Shown one piece after another: positions 7,905 through 16,560 of a DNA stretch of 47,676 nt (its first letter is position 1; every line of letters begins with the position of its first letter). Source of the DNA: Ktedonobacteria bacterium. Its GTDB lineage: Bacteria; Chloroflexota; Ktedonobacteria; Ktedonobacterales; JACDGC01. The stretch lies in contig DAIDHM010000007.1 of assembly GCA_027459705.1 (NCBI GenBank), forward strand, positions 1 through 47,676, read 5' to 3'. Both the position numbers and the translations under genes were made by a program. The notes beneath the pieces were generated by a model, which searched no databases, was not told the origin of the DNA, and saw nothing but the letters and a program-made list of their open reading frames with translations.

Positions 7905-8750
7905 ATGCAACCTATGGCACAAGATATGAAACGGGTCGACGAAGAAGTCCTTTTGACTTCAGTCGATAATGTCACCAAGATGACACGCCCGACGGGCGCG
8001 ATCAAATTGGAGACGCACAACCTCAACGTCTACTATGGCACGACCCATGCCATCAAAAATGTCTCATTGCCGATTCCGGAGCACCAGGTCACCGCCTTCA
8101 TGGGACCCTCCGGCTGTGGCAAGTCAACCTTCTTGCGGGCTTTGAACCGCATGCATGATCTCGTTCCTAATGCGCGCGTCCAGGGCGAGGTGATCTTCAA
8201 TGGACAAAATATTTATGGCCGCGGCACAGATGTAGTCGCGCTCCGCCAGCAACTGGGCATGGTCTTCCAGCGCCCCAATCCGTTTCCGAAGTCGATCTTC
8301 GACAATGTCGCCTACGGACTCAAGCTCATGGGCGGCATCAGCCGCAGCGAGATGTCCGACCGCGTGGAGAAAAGCTTGCGCGGCGCCGCCCTCTGGGATG
8401 AAGTGAAAGACCGCCTGAACCGCAGCGCCCTCGGCCTCTCTGGCGGCCAGCAACAGCGCCTCTGCATCGCGCGCGCGCTGGCAGTGGAACCAGAATTGCT
8501 GCTGATGGATGAGCCAGCTTCGGCGCTTGACCCGATCGCTACGCTGAAAATTGAGGATTTGATCCGCGAATTGAAGCAGCAGTATACGATCGCCATCGTG
8601 ACGCACAACCTGCAACAGGCCGCGCGTATCTCGCAATACACCGGGTTTTTCTTGACGGGGACGTTGATCGAGTATGGGCCGACCAGCGAAGTTTTCGATC
8701 GACCTGCCGATAAGCGCACGGAAGATTTCATCACGGGGCGCTTCGGTTAA
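7905..8750 (+). CDS. pstB: Phosphate ABC transporter ATPase PstB
   Basis: 281 residues from ATG 7905, with a second ATG at 7914. The AGGAG at 7897-7901 sits close to the first and far from the second, so the exact start is uncertain. Motifs in order are Walker [10 protein letters not shown], the Q loop at FQRPNPFP (the PstB-specific NPFPKSI stretch), the signature [15 protein letters not shown], Walker [13 protein letters not shown], and the H loop VTHN. The NPFP signature and closing [17 protein letters not shown] separate PstB from other ABC ATPases. It powers phosphate import and with PhoU reports transporter state to the Pho sensor. The 45 codons upstream of 7905 are open but overlap pstA and are discounted. 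Confidence 0.95.
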   Translation: MQPMAQDMKRVDEEVLLTSVDNVTKMTRPTGAIKLETHNLNVYYGTTHAIKNVSLPIPEHQVTAFMGPSGCGKSTFLRALNRMHDLVPNARVQGEVIFNGQNIYGRGTDVVALRQQLGMVFQRPNPFPKSIFDNVAYGLKLMGGISRSEMSDRVEKSLRGAALWDEVKDRLNRSALGLSGGQQQRLCIARALAVEPELLLMDEPASALDPIATLKIEDLIRELKQQYTIAIVTHNLQQAARISQYTGFFLTGTLIEYGPTSEVFDRPADKRTEDFITGRFG

Positions 8751-8779
8751 AGCGCCGGGTCAGGCGAAGGAGGGTTGCC

Positions 8780-9433
8780 TTGGCGACCGAAAATATCGAG
8801 ATCGCGTTGCGGCGCATCGAAGAGACCGTCGTGCAGATGGCGTCGTTCGTCGAGGAACTGATCGCACGCGCCCTCCACGCCATGACCTATGCCGATGATC
8901 GTCTCGCCGACGAGGTGATCGCTACCGACCGCATTGTCGATGATCTGCGTGGTCAGGTGCGCCAATATGTCTTGCAAGCGATCGAACGCTGGGCACCGAT
9001 GGGGCCATCGCTGCGCATGATCATTGCGTACCAATTCATCGGTGAGCAATTGGAACGTATCGGCGACTACGCCGTCCACGTCGCGCGCGGCGCGCGCGTC
9101 AGCTATCGCACCATGCCGTTGCAGATCGCGGGGCGCATGAGCGAAATGGCACGGTTGGTGCGCCAACAGGTCCGCGATGGTGTGCGCGCCCTGGCGGCTG
9201 AAGATGTGGATTTGGCTCGCCAGGTCTGCCTGGCGGATAATCCCATCGATGATTGTTATCGCGACCTCCTGACCATGCTCCAATCCTTCATGCAATCGGA
9301 TCCGGACAAGGTCGCGGAGGCGACGATGATGCTTTTTGCCCTGCGCGATCTGGAACGTATCGGCGATCGCATGGCCAATATCTGCGAGGACATCATTTTC
9401 ATTCGCACCGGAATTCACGAGGATCTCAACTGA
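8780..9433 (+). CDS. phoU: Phosphate signalling protein PhoU
   Basis: 217 residues from TTG 8780 behind AAGGAGGG (8767-8774). It is all-helical with the two repeated three-helix bundles of PhoU. The metal-binding E/D-rich signature appears twice as GEQLERIGDYAVHVARG and ALRDLERIGDRMANICEDI. PhoU links PstB to the Pho histidine kinase and keeps the regulon off when phosphate is plentiful. The gene lies between pstB and phoB, the usual place. Length is standard. Confidence 0.95.
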   Translation: MATENIEIALRRIEETVVQMASFVEELIARALHAMTYADDRLADEVIATDRIVDDLRGQVRQYVLQAIERWAPMGPSLRMIIAYQFIGEQLERIGDYAVHVARGARVSYRTMPLQIAGRMSEMARLVRQQVRDGVRALAAEDVDLARQVCLADNPIDDCYRDLLTMLQSFMQSDPDKVAEATMMLFALRDLERIGDRMANICEDIIFIRTGIHEDLN

Positions 9434-9442
9434 GAGGCGCGC

Positions 9443-10153
9443 ATGGCCAACATTATTCTGCTGGTTGAAGACGATCCGACATTACGCGATACAATGGCGT
9501 ACCGTCTCCGCGCTGAAGGCTATCAGGTGATTACCGCTGTCGATGGTCCCGCGGCGCTCGACGCGGCCCGTAAGACCCACCCCGATCTCGTCTTGCTCGA
9601 CTTGATGCTCCCTGGCCTGGATGGCCTGGAGGTCTGCAAGCAGATTCGCGCCAATCAGGAGACGGCGAGCACACCGATTATCATGCTGACCGCTCGCACT
9701 GAAGAGAGTGATAAGATCATTGGTCTGGAATTAGGCGCCGATGATTACGTTACCAAACCATTCAGCTGGCCAGAATTGCGGGCGCGGATCCGCGCACAAC
9801 TGCGGCGCGCTGAGACGAGCCAACCTGAAAATACCGAGGGCATTCCTCGCGAGGGGATCATTGAGAGTGATGGGTTGCGCGTCGATCTGGACCGCCATGA
9901 GGTCTGGCGCGGCGAAGTGGAATTGGCGCTGACGGCGCGCCTCTTTGACCTGCTGGTCTATCTGATGCGCCACCGCGGCATCGTCCTGACCCGAGGCCAC
10001 CTGCTGGAGCGCGTCTGGGGGTATGATTACTCGGGTGACACGCGTACGGTGGATGTGCATGTCCGCTGGCTGCGCGAGAAGATCGAGGAGGACCCCGCCA
10101 ATCCGCGCCTGATCCTCACGGTGCGCGGCGTGGGCTATCGCTTCAAAGGCTGA
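9443..10153 (+). CDS. phoB: PhoB-type response regulator (OmpR family)
   Basis: 236 residues. The receiver domain has acidic residues E9-D10-D11, the phosphorylation site Asp53 (LLDLMLPGLDG), T83 and K105 (DDYVTKPFSWPEL). A winged-helix Trans_reg_C domain follows from about residue 140, ending with the usual HVRWLREKIEEDPANPRLILTVRGVGYRFKG. Sitting directly after phoU, it is the likely activator of the PHO-box-like promoter at 4.65 kb. No cognate PhoR with a PAS domain is adjacent. The six-TM kinase at 1986 is the only kinase in the locus and may be its partner. The symbol rests on context and architecture, and PhoP would be an equally fair name. Confidence 0.88.
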   Translation: MANIILLVEDDPTLRDTMAYRLRAEGYQVITAVDGPAALDAARKTHPDLVLLDLMLPGLDGLEVCKQIRANQETASTPIIMLTARTEESDKIIGLELGADDYVTKPFSWPELRARIRAQLRRAETSQPENTEGIPREGIIESDGLRVDLDRHEVWRGEVELALTARLFDLLVYLMRHRGIVLTRGHLLERVWGYDYSGDTRTVDVHVRWLREKIEEDPANPRLILTVRGVGYRFKG

Positions 10154-10179
10154 TGGCGCTAACCCACACTGCACTGGCG

Positions 10180-11433
10180 TTATGGGGTCATGATCTGACT
10201 CGCTGCCACGATGCTTTCGATCACCGGCAGATCCTTATGTTGGTTCGCCGCCGCGGTATTCTGTTGATCCGTGTTGGGATCTTCCATCCATACGACATAG
10301 GATGTGGTGATAAACAACCATTCTGTCCCGGCAGCTGTATACTGTATTGGAAATTGAATGACTCGCCGTTGTTGCGTATCATACAGGGCGGGCAGATCAC
10401 GATTCCCGAGTGAATGCCAACCAATGTAGCGACCAGTGAAGGTAAGCGCGTTCATCGTAAATCCACCAGGTTGCACATACACTTGTTTCCCACTTTCAGG
10501 GTGGTGGATGTCTGGGAGATAGGTGAAATATGAGCCATTTGAGTTGCCGTCATTGTAAACGAGACTTGTGCCGGACAAAACCATCTCGGCCGCCATTTCT
10601 GGAACGGTGAGCGTTTCACCGGTCTGCATATTCATAAACTGCTCATCCCATTGCACCTGAGTTGCACTGGCCATAGTAACCTGATGCCAACCCACCCATG
10701 GCCAGTTGATGATCGGACCGAGCGCCTTATGGGCTAGATCGGTGGTAGTCCCTGTGGCGAGATTCATGAGGCGGATGACCACAGTGGAATGATCGAGCGC
10801 CACGGGACCAAAGATATCATCCCAAACCAGCATCCCCTGGTCGATCTCTGGAGTTGGGTAATAACCATACCCTGGGTTGTGTTCGATCAGTTTCGTCGTC
10901 CCGGTGTCGAGGTTGTACGCGTAGAGATTCCAACTGGGGTCGGAACTGACCTCCGGGAGGCCGCGATCATACCAGATAACCCAGTGGTTATCGGCCACGA
11001 TTCCCGTAACACCATGAGTGGTATCGTGCGCCGCCCCAATGATCCTTACCGCGCCGGTCCCGGGCGCGTACAGCGCGACTTGTTCTGGGCTATAGTTTCC
11101 GTAGCCAGGCCAATCATAACTCTGCAATTTTGCGAGCAAATAGCGCCCATCAGGCGTCCCAGTCCCCTGCAAAATGAACTGCCTGGAGGAATTATACGCG
11201 GTTGAGGTGCGATGCACTGCCAAATGCGGCCATAGCGCTGTTGCCTGTACTATTGGCGCCGTGTTCGGTACATCGGTCGGGGCGTCTTGAATATTTGGGG
11301 GTTGGGTTGGGGTTACCGTCGCAACCATGGGATGGGAAGCGCCGACTGGCGCTCCCCCGAAACTGCAGCCAGCCATGAGCCAGCAGATACATCCCACGAT
11401 GCCAATTGTCGTCGCGATCCGTCGGTTTACCAT
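10180..11433 (-). CDS. Lipoprotein with beta-propeller-like repeats
   Basis: 417 residues from ATG 11433. The frame is open to a TTG at 11469, but the ATG gives a clean signal: MVNRRIATTIG, a hydrophobic core, then LMAGC, so Cys22 should be lipidated. A Thr/Pro-rich linker follows to about residue 60. The body contains repeated segments of the type W-x-L-Y-x-x-N-L-D-T-G-T-T, VVIRLMNLATGTTT and QFMNMQTGET, with intervening VIWYD, LVWDD and VGWH strands. These are hallmarks of TolB/WD40-like propeller blades that read out as 'print and bind' surface domains. The ligand is unknown. It is convergent with phoB and only 27 bases from it, without a clear terminator between. Confidence 0.75.
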   Translation of the reverse strand: MVNRRIATTIGIVGCICWLMAGCSFGGAPVGASHPMVATVTPTQPPNIQDAPTDVPNTAPIVQATALWPHLAVHRTSTAYNSSRQFILQGTGTPDGRYLLAKLQSYDWPGYGNYSPEQVALYAPGTGAVRIIGAAHDTTHGVTGIVADNHWVIWYDRGLPEVSSDPSWNLYAYNLDTGTTKLIEHNPGYGYYPTPEIDQGMLVWDDIFGPVALDHSTVVIRLMNLATGTTTDLAHKALGPIINWPWVGWHQVTMASATQVQWDEQFMNMQTGETLTVPEMAAEMVLSGTSLVYNDGNSNGSYFTYLPDIHHPESGKQVYVQPGGFTMNALTFTGRYIGWHSLGNRDLPALYDTQQRRVIQFPIQYTAAGTEWLFITTSYVVWMEDPNTDQQNTAAANQHKDLPVIESIVAASQIMTP

Positions 11434-11765
11434 ACGTAGCCAAACCCACCCATCATGCCTTCTACACAAGTATGCTTGCCTGCAGAAAAATCTTAACCGA
11501 TTATTTTATTTAAGGCAATATCCGTATGATATATTTAACAACATTTTAACCATAGAGCGCCCTTTATTTTTGTTCGACCTATATCATCAAAAGGCACCCC
11601 CAGAAATCAATTGGCATACAATACCTATAACAATGGAATCATCAGCGAAAGGTATCTCCGAGAGTATTCTGATGATACAACTGGAATGATACACGTACCA
11701 CATCTGTACTTGCAGGTCGTATGACCGGTCGCATATAATCCAACCCAGATGGTGATGGGTGAAAT
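11434..11765. other. AT-rich divergent intergenic region
   Basis: About 330 bases between the lipoprotein gene and scpB, clearly more AT-rich than the surroundings, with no convincing gene. A direct repeat TTTAAC at 11534-11539 and 11545-11550 has the 11-base period of a PHO box, with CTTAAC at 11492-11497 further out. Reading towards the lipoprotein, TTAAGA and ATACTT spaced 17 bases could be a weak promoter. Just before scpB, GCATATAATCC (near 11731) looks like a -10. Confidence 0.4.
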
Positions 11766-12389
11766 ATGCATCAACCAGGTGACCCGTTGTCCCTTACGCA
11801 AGCCGTTGCGGCGGCAATCGAAAGTCTGCTCTTCGTCGCCGGACGCCCGGTGGAGATCGCCGAACTGCGCAAATTGCTGGAGATTGACGAAGAGCGGTTG
11901 CGCGTGGGCATCGAATTATTGGAAAATCAATGCGCGGAACAGCGCCGGGGTATCCGCTTGCAGCGCGTGGGCGAGCAGGTGCAATTGGTTTCCGCGCCGG
12001 AATATGCGCGCTATGTCGCCGCGTTCCTGGGCATGCCGATGCAGGTAAAACTGACCAATGCCGCGTTGGAGACACTCGCCATCATCGCCTACCGCCAGCC
12101 GATCACCCGCGGCCAGTTGGAGTCGATCCGCGGCGTCAATTGCGACCGGGCTTTGCAGACTCTGGTGCAATATAGCCTGGTGCAGGAGGTCGGCCGCGCG
12201 ACGACGGTTGGGCGACCCGCGCTCTTCGGCACCACCTCGGAGTTTTTGCAGCAATTCGGGCTGGGCAGTCTGCAAGCGCTGCCCGCCGCCGAGCCCGCTC
12301 CCGAGATCCTCCAGCAACGGCTCCTCGATGCGACCGCCATCCGCGACGCCGTCGGCAGCGATGACCCGATCGGCGCATCTCAGACATAA
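11766..12389 (+). CDS. scpB: Segregation and condensation protein B
   Basis: 207 residues. The sequence has two winged-helix domains typical of ScpB. The first begins AAIESLLFVAGRPVEIAELRKLL, and the second carries the diagnostic LTNAALETLAIIAYRQPITRGQLESIRGVNCD and VGRPALFGTT. ScpB dimers clamp the ScpA kleisin of the Smc condensin and help compact and separate chromosomes. scpA is not in the window. The C-terminal about 35 residues are Ala/Pro-rich and variable, as usual. recO follows 69 bases downstream in the same direction, so co-transcription is likely. Confidence 0.92.
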   Translation: MHQPGDPLSLTQAVAAAIESLLFVAGRPVEIAELRKLLEIDEERLRVGIELLENQCAEQRRGIRLQRVGEQVQLVSAPEYARYVAAFLGMPMQVKLTNAALETLAIIAYRQPITRGQLESIRGVNCDRALQTLVQYSLVQEVGRATTVGRPALFGTTSEFLQQFGLGSLQALPAAEPAPEILQQRLLDATAIRDAVGSDDPIGASQT

Positions 12390-12458
12390 CGACATCCACT
12401 CTGGCGGGGCGCGTGCGGAATGAGTGAAGATGAGAGAGCGTGAGGCGGGAGCAAGCTG

Positions 12459-13259
12459 ATGGCGAATGAACGAGTTTATCGGGCGGAAGGGATGGTCTTG
12501 CGGCGCATCGACTATGGTGAGGCGGATCGCATCCTGACGATTTTTACACGCGAGCAGGGCAAGATCCGCGCGATCGCCAAAGGCGCGCGCAAGACGACCA
12601 GCCGATTGGCAGGATATATCGAACTGCTCAATCGTACACACTTCATGCTCGCCGCCGGTCGCGACCTCTCTATCGTCACGCAAGGTGAGATCCGCGAGCG
12701 TTATGAGCATCTCAGCCGCACCTACTGGCACGCGACGGCGGGATACTACATCGCCGAGGCGATCGATCGCGCGCTGGAAGATCGCGAGCCGCAGACTGCC
12801 GTTTATACGCTTGCCTGTGCCACTCTGCAGCGCCTCAATGCGGACGCGGCGGCCTGGCTTAGCGATCCCGTCCCCGCCAACAAAGCGGGGCCGGCGGCGC
12901 GCGGTTGGGCGGCGGTGCGGAACTTCGAGATTCAGCTACTGGATCTGCTCGGCTATCGGCCAGCATTTCATCATTGCGTCGTCTGTGAAAGCGCACTGCA
13001 ACCGGTGGAACAGAATGGCTTCAACGCGGAACTGGGCGGCGCCGTCTGCCCCGCTTGCGCGCGCTATGCCCAACGCACGCTGCCGCTGCTTACCCTGAAA
13101 GTCTTGCGACTCATTCAGGTCACCGATTGGGCGGCCTTACCCGTCATGCGCCTCGACACCCGCACACGCGACGATGTGGATGGCGTGTTGCAACAATTGC
13201 TGACGCACCACCTGGATCATGCGCTGCGGTCCTGGAATGCGCTGCACCACACCACATAG
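12459..13259 (+). CDS. recO: DNA repair protein RecO
   Basis: 266 residues. The N-terminal OB-fold starts RVYRAEGMVLRRIDYGEADRILTIFTREQGKIRAIAKGARKTTSRLAG, which is diagnostic for RecO. A helical domain follows, and a zinc finger is visible as HHCVVCESAL and AVCPACARYA (two CxxC pairs around residues 172-202). RecO anneals strands and, with RecR, loads RecA on SSB-covered gaps. GGAGCAAGCTG just before the ATG at 12459 supplies the ribosome site. The gene is convergent with the Arg/Asp repeat protein, 24 bases away. Confidence 0.93.
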   Translation: MANERVYRAEGMVLRRIDYGEADRILTIFTREQGKIRAIAKGARKTTSRLAGYIELLNRTHFMLAAGRDLSIVTQGEIRERYEHLSRTYWHATAGYYIAEAIDRALEDREPQTAVYTLACATLQRLNADAAAWLSDPVPANKAGPAARGWAAVRNFEIQLLDLLGYRPAFHHCVVCESALQPVEQNGFNAELGGAVCPACARYAQRTLPLLTLKVLRLIQVTDWAALPVMRLDTRTRDDVDGVLQQLLTHHLDHALRSWNALHHTT

Positions 13260-13283
13260 GCTTGATGGGGCGGGTGTGAACGC

Positions 13284-14486
13284 TTATTTGGCCGGTGTCG
13301 TCGTCGTCACCGGAGTCCCCGCGGGCGTGCCGGTTGTGGCTGGCGCGGCCGGGCTCTGGCTGCTCGAAGTGGAGAAGATCGGCGACGTAATGGGCAAGGG
13401 CTTATTCGTAAGATACCCGACCCCCGCGCCGATGACGAAGAATACCAGTACCACGATGAGCAAGGGTACGACCAGTGGCCCTTTGGCGGTAGCAGATTGA
13501 CCGCCCTGCGAACTGGCTGGCCCACGGTCGGGCATCCCCGGGCGAGCGGCCCGCGAACGGCCCGTCAGGGCATTCATGACGCGACCACCGAAACTCTCTT
13601 CATCGCCCCAGAGGCCGCCAAGCTCCGCGTCACGGCCTCGGCGAGGTCGATCATCCAGGGTCTCGCGCGGCCGCCGCCGGGGGCCATCATCGTAACCATC
13701 GCGCGCTGAGCGAGGTGCGTCATAATCCTCGCGGGCGCGGCGACGCGGTTCCTCCCCATAGGCATCGCGCGGTCGGCTCCGGCTACTCCCCGGGTCATCG
13801 CGGCGCGAACGTGGCGGACGATCTTCATAGGCATCACGCGCACGTCTGGGCGCGCCGTCGTCCTCGCGAGGACGGCGTCGAGGCGCATCGTCAAAATCAT
13901 CACGCGGCCGACTCCGGCTACCGCCGGGGTCATCACGGCGCGGCCGCCCATCGTCATAGCCATCACGCGGACGTGAACGCCGCGGAACTTCAAAATCGTC
14001 TCCCTCGGGATCTGGTCGCGATCGTCCTGGTGGGCGCGGAGCGCCTTCGCGAACGCGAGGGGAATCGTCCTCATCGCGGGGACGTGACCGCCGTGATGCG
14101 CCATCACGTTCATCACCCCGATACGCTGGCGGTCGGCGTGGGGAATCGGGATCATCGTCGTCGCGCGGACGTGATCGACGAGCGGGGTCGCCCGGTCTGA
14201 CGCGACGGGGATCCTCATCTTCTGGAGAGTGACGGCGTGAGGCATCATCGCGAGGCCGTACGGGGCGCGATGGTGGATCATCGTCGCGTGGGCGGCGTGG
14301 TGGTGCATTATCATCCCGTGGACGCGATCGACGCGCGTCAGGATCATCACCACGCGCGCTACGTGGAGGATCTCGTGGGTCGGCGGAATCGCGCCGCCCC
14401 GAGGGTGGTGGACGCTGTGGGCGATCACTCGAAGGGCCTTCGCGCCGCGCGGATCGCGGATCGTCGTCGTCCCAGATCCCGCTCAC
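13284..14486 (-). CDS. Arg/Asp-rich repeat protein with one C-terminal TM segment
   Basis: 400 residues from GTG 14486 (AGGAG seven bases upstream). Residues 1 to about 300 are almost wholly low complexity, built from recurring SRPRD(D/E), DDPRR, DAPRR and YDDGPRR units with alternating Arg and Asp. This is a mixed-charge disordered region. A short less-biased part (GGLWGDEESFGGRVMNALTGRSRAARPG) is followed by one TM helix (about 337-361) and a 40-residue Ser/Thr/Pro/Ala tail. With the basic region before the TM, the charged domain should be cytoplasmic and the tail outside. No homologous family is recognised. Mixed-charge R/D domains often bind nucleic acids or form condensates, which is only an analogy here. 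It is convergent with recO. Confidence 0.75.
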   Translation of the reverse strand: MSGIWDDDDPRSARREGPSSDRPQRPPPSGRRDSADPRDPPRSARGDDPDARRSRPRDDNAPPRRPRDDDPPSRPVRPRDDASRRHSPEDEDPRRVRPGDPARRSRPRDDDDPDSPRRPPAYRGDERDGASRRSRPRDEDDSPRVREGAPRPPGRSRPDPEGDDFEVPRRSRPRDGYDDGRPRRDDPGGSRSRPRDDFDDAPRRRPREDDGAPRRARDAYEDRPPRSRRDDPGSSRSRPRDAYGEEPRRRAREDYDAPRSARDGYDDGPRRRPRETLDDRPRRGRDAELGGLWGDEESFGGRVMNALTGRSRAARPGMPDRGPASSQGGQSATAKGPLVVPLLIVVLVFFVIGAGVGYLTNKPLPITSPIFSTSSSQSPAAPATTGTPAGTPVTTTTPAK

Positions 14487-14545
14487 TCGGTCGCTCCTGG
14501 CCGTGCTGCCGTGTCACGACGCTTCGTGTTCGTTCTCTGTGCCAT
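14483..14545 (-). CDS. 20-codon ORF coupled to the Arg/Asp repeat gene
   Basis: A 20-residue basic peptide (MAQRTNTKRRDTAARPGATE) starts at ATG 14545 behind AAGGGG. Its TGA overlaps the GTG start of the next gene in a GTGA, the arrangement of translational coupling. It may be a leader peptide that delivers ribosomes to the downstream start, or chance in a compact leader. It is too short for family assignment. Confidence 0.35.
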   Translation of the reverse strand: MAQRTNTKRRDTAARPGATE

Positions 14546-14651
14546 GCTTGCTCGCCCCTTGAGAGATATTCGTGGTGTCCACTGCCACGGCAGAGTGTAC
14601 CATACGAGAGGGCTTCTGCCTAGTCTATTCTGCCCGCGCGCACCAAAGTGG

Positions 14652-15683
14652 CTATTGTCGCACGCGCTCTGTACGCCCGCTGTTGGCCGCGCGCCGTAAG
14701 GCGTCAATCGCGCGCATCGTTTCTACGCCATCTTGGGTGGGCCACCAGAGGAGGTCTTCACCACGTACGACATCATCAAAATGCGCGATCATCAGGGCAT
14801 AGGGATCGGTGGGTGGAAAAAGCACTTCATCATCCTGGCCCGCGTGACGGAACAGGAAGCTCACCTCGTCGTTGCGCCATGCGGTAAACGGGGCTACCAC
14901 ATCGATCATGCCATCGGTGCCCACAATATTCAGTCGCTGATACTCGGCCGTCCCGAAGCTACACTCGATCTGCGCCAGCGCGCCTGACGGAAATCCTAAG
15001 ACCCCGCTGATGCTCTCATCCGCGCCACTCTCCAGGAGCGTTCCCATGGCGATGGCCGTCAATGGCTCCTCGCCAATCAGCCACCGCGCCGCATTGACGC
15101 AGTAACTGCCGACATCCAATAACGCCCCTCCACCCATCGTTGGGTCATTGCGATAATTGTCATATTGGGTCAAGGTGAAGCAGAAGCTCGCGCGCAACAG
15201 TTTGATCGTCCCGAGCAGACCACTACTGATCAGTTCAGCGATACGGCGCATGCGCGGATGGAAACGGTACATGACCGCTTCCATCAAGAGCACCTCGCCC
15301 TCCTCAGCGGCACGTCGCATCTCGACCGCGCTGGCGAACGTATGGGCCAGGGGTTTTTCGCAGAGGATGTGTTTGCCGGCCCGCGCCGCCCGGATCGCCC
15401 ATTCCGCGTGCAGATGGTTCGGCAGCGCGATATAGACCGCCTCCACATCCGCGTCATCCAGCACAGCCTGGTAGGTTGTGTGGATTTTGGGTATGCCAAA
15501 ATCCGCGGCGAAGGTCGCAGCGCGCGACGGATCCATACTGGCAACCGCCAGGGGTTGGGCCCCAGGTGTCGCCAGCATCGCCGGTAAGATCGCCCCACGG
15601 GCAATGCTCCCCAGCCCCAGGACGCCCCAGCGTACCGGGTTACTGAGATATACAGGAAACAGAGGTTCTTCGGGCATTCCCAT
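14652..15683 (-). CDS. Gfo/Idh/MocA family oxidoreductase
   Basis: 343 residues from ATG 15683 (GGTGG five bases before). The frame is open to 15992, but that part overlaps the upstream gene and does not look like protein. The NAD(P)-binding Rossmann fold starts VRWGVLGLGSIARGAILPAM (GxGxxA), with the family's EKPLAHTFASA block giving the catalytic Lys. The C-terminal GFO_IDH_MocA domain includes MEAVMYRFHPRMRRIAELI, GGGALLDVGSYCVNAARW and the terminal ALMIAHFDDVVRG. It resembles the D-xylose/trans-dihydrodiol dehydrogenase branch, but the substrate cannot be told. It is the last gene of the minus-strand rib cluster, with a gap of about 115 bases, so a separate promoter is possible. Confidence 0.88.
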   Translation of the reverse strand: MGMPEEPLFPVYLSNPVRWGVLGLGSIARGAILPAMLATPGAQPLAVASMDPSRAATFAADFGIPKIHTTYQAVLDDADVEAVYIALPNHLHAEWAIRAARAGKHILCEKPLAHTFASAVEMRRAAEEGEVLLMEAVMYRFHPRMRRIAELISSGLLGTIKLLRASFCFTLTQYDNYRNDPTMGGGALLDVGSYCVNAARWLIGEEPLTAIAMGTLLESGADESISGVLGFPSGALAQIECSFGTAEYQRLNIVGTDGMIDVVAPFTAWRNDEVSFLFRHAGQDDEVLFPPTDPYALMIAHFDDVVRGEDLLWWPTQDGVETMRAIDALRRAANSGRTERVRQ

Positions 15684-15798
15684 GGAATCCACCACTTCCG
15701 GCGCCACTACCGCGCCGCGATCTCCGTGCGCGGGCACATCCCCGGCGCCAATCTCCAGGCACATTGTAGCATTACGGCGTGAGCAGGACCACGCGACC

Positions 15799-16560
15799 TC
15801 ACAACAGATCGAGTGGAGTGGAGACCCGTAGGCGCAACATCTCGACACATAAGGCAAGATGGGGACCACGGAGGAGATTGCGCAAAGGCACAAAGTCACT
15901 CTTGTCGGGGATCTCGAATTCGACACGCATACGAGTGACGCTCCGCAAGAGTGGCGTGACCGTAAAAACCTGCAAACGTGGCCCACAGGCACTCATGATA
16001 GGCAGCGGTGGCACCAGCAAGGCTGGCCAGGATCCCCGCCGCTGAAAGCGCGCCTGGATGAGTGGTGTGCCCATAGGTTCGCGCACCTCGACGCTAGGCG
16101 CGTCACCCGCCGTCCAGGTGAAGTCCGCCATAGTCTTGGGCAAACCCCAGATTGCGCGCCCTCCCAACAACGATTGCTGATTATCGACCGGTAAGCGCGC
16201 GATCAATGCCCCTGGAACAGTATGCCAGATGAGACCGGGTGAGACCATCATTTCGTGGTAGGGGCCAACCGGCGACGCATCGTATTGCACGAACGCGACC
16301 GCGGCCAGACTCCCCAGGAAGGGGAGGGACAGCGGATAGTGATGGGGTGAAGGGGCGAAACGGCTATCGGCAATCTGCCGGGCAATGGCACGCGCGACAC
16401 GACCCACCACGATCAACGCTGAGCCACGCAGAACCCAGGGCGGTGGCGGGACATGGCGCGGCGACCAGAGGGGTCGGGCGGCGGTGTTAGCCGCCGACTG
16501 ATCGGCAACGGAATCCGGCCGATCGCTGGGCGGATCCGGCGGTGGCATCTTCGGGATCAC
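15799..16560 (-). CDS. Acetoacetate decarboxylase-like protein in the rib operon
   Basis: 253 residues from a GTG at 16560 that overlaps the ribH stop (GTGA), so translation is coupled to ribH. After a Pro-rich variable start (1-45), the fold markers of acetoacetate decarboxylase appear: VGPYHEMMVSPGL (with Glu103), then LPVDNQQSLLGGRAIWGLPKTMADFTW. In the enzyme, the Lys of the WGxPK segment forms the Schiff base, and here K142 occupies that place. Many family members have drifted to other reactions or are unassigned. Position behind ribBA-ribH suggests a link to flavin metabolism or merely co-regulation. The family call is fairly sure and the reaction is not. Confidence 0.7.
   Translation of the reverse strand: MIPKMPPPDPPSDRPDSVADQSAANTAARPLWSPRHVPPPPWVLRGSALIVVGRVARAIARQIADSRFAPSPHHYPLSLPFLGSLAAVAFVQYDASPVGPYHEMMVSPGLIWHTVPGALIARLPVDNQQSLLGGRAIWGLPKTMADFTWTAGDAPSVEVREPMGTPLIQARFQRRGSWPALLVPPLPIMSACGPRLQVFTVTPLLRSVTRMRVEFEIPDKSDFVPLRNLLRGPHLALCVEMLRLRVSTPLDLL

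Noticed and set aside
13574-14428. A 284-codon Met/His-rich frame within the Arg/Asp gene on the same strand
   Set aside because: It is a shifted frame produced by the repetitive codons of the real gene; composition (His/Met rich) is implausible and it has no ribosome site.
13284-14486. Possible CRISPR-like or tandem DNA repeat array
   Set aside because: The repetition follows codon-level low complexity with variable units and no constant spacer length, so it is a protein feature, not CRISPR.
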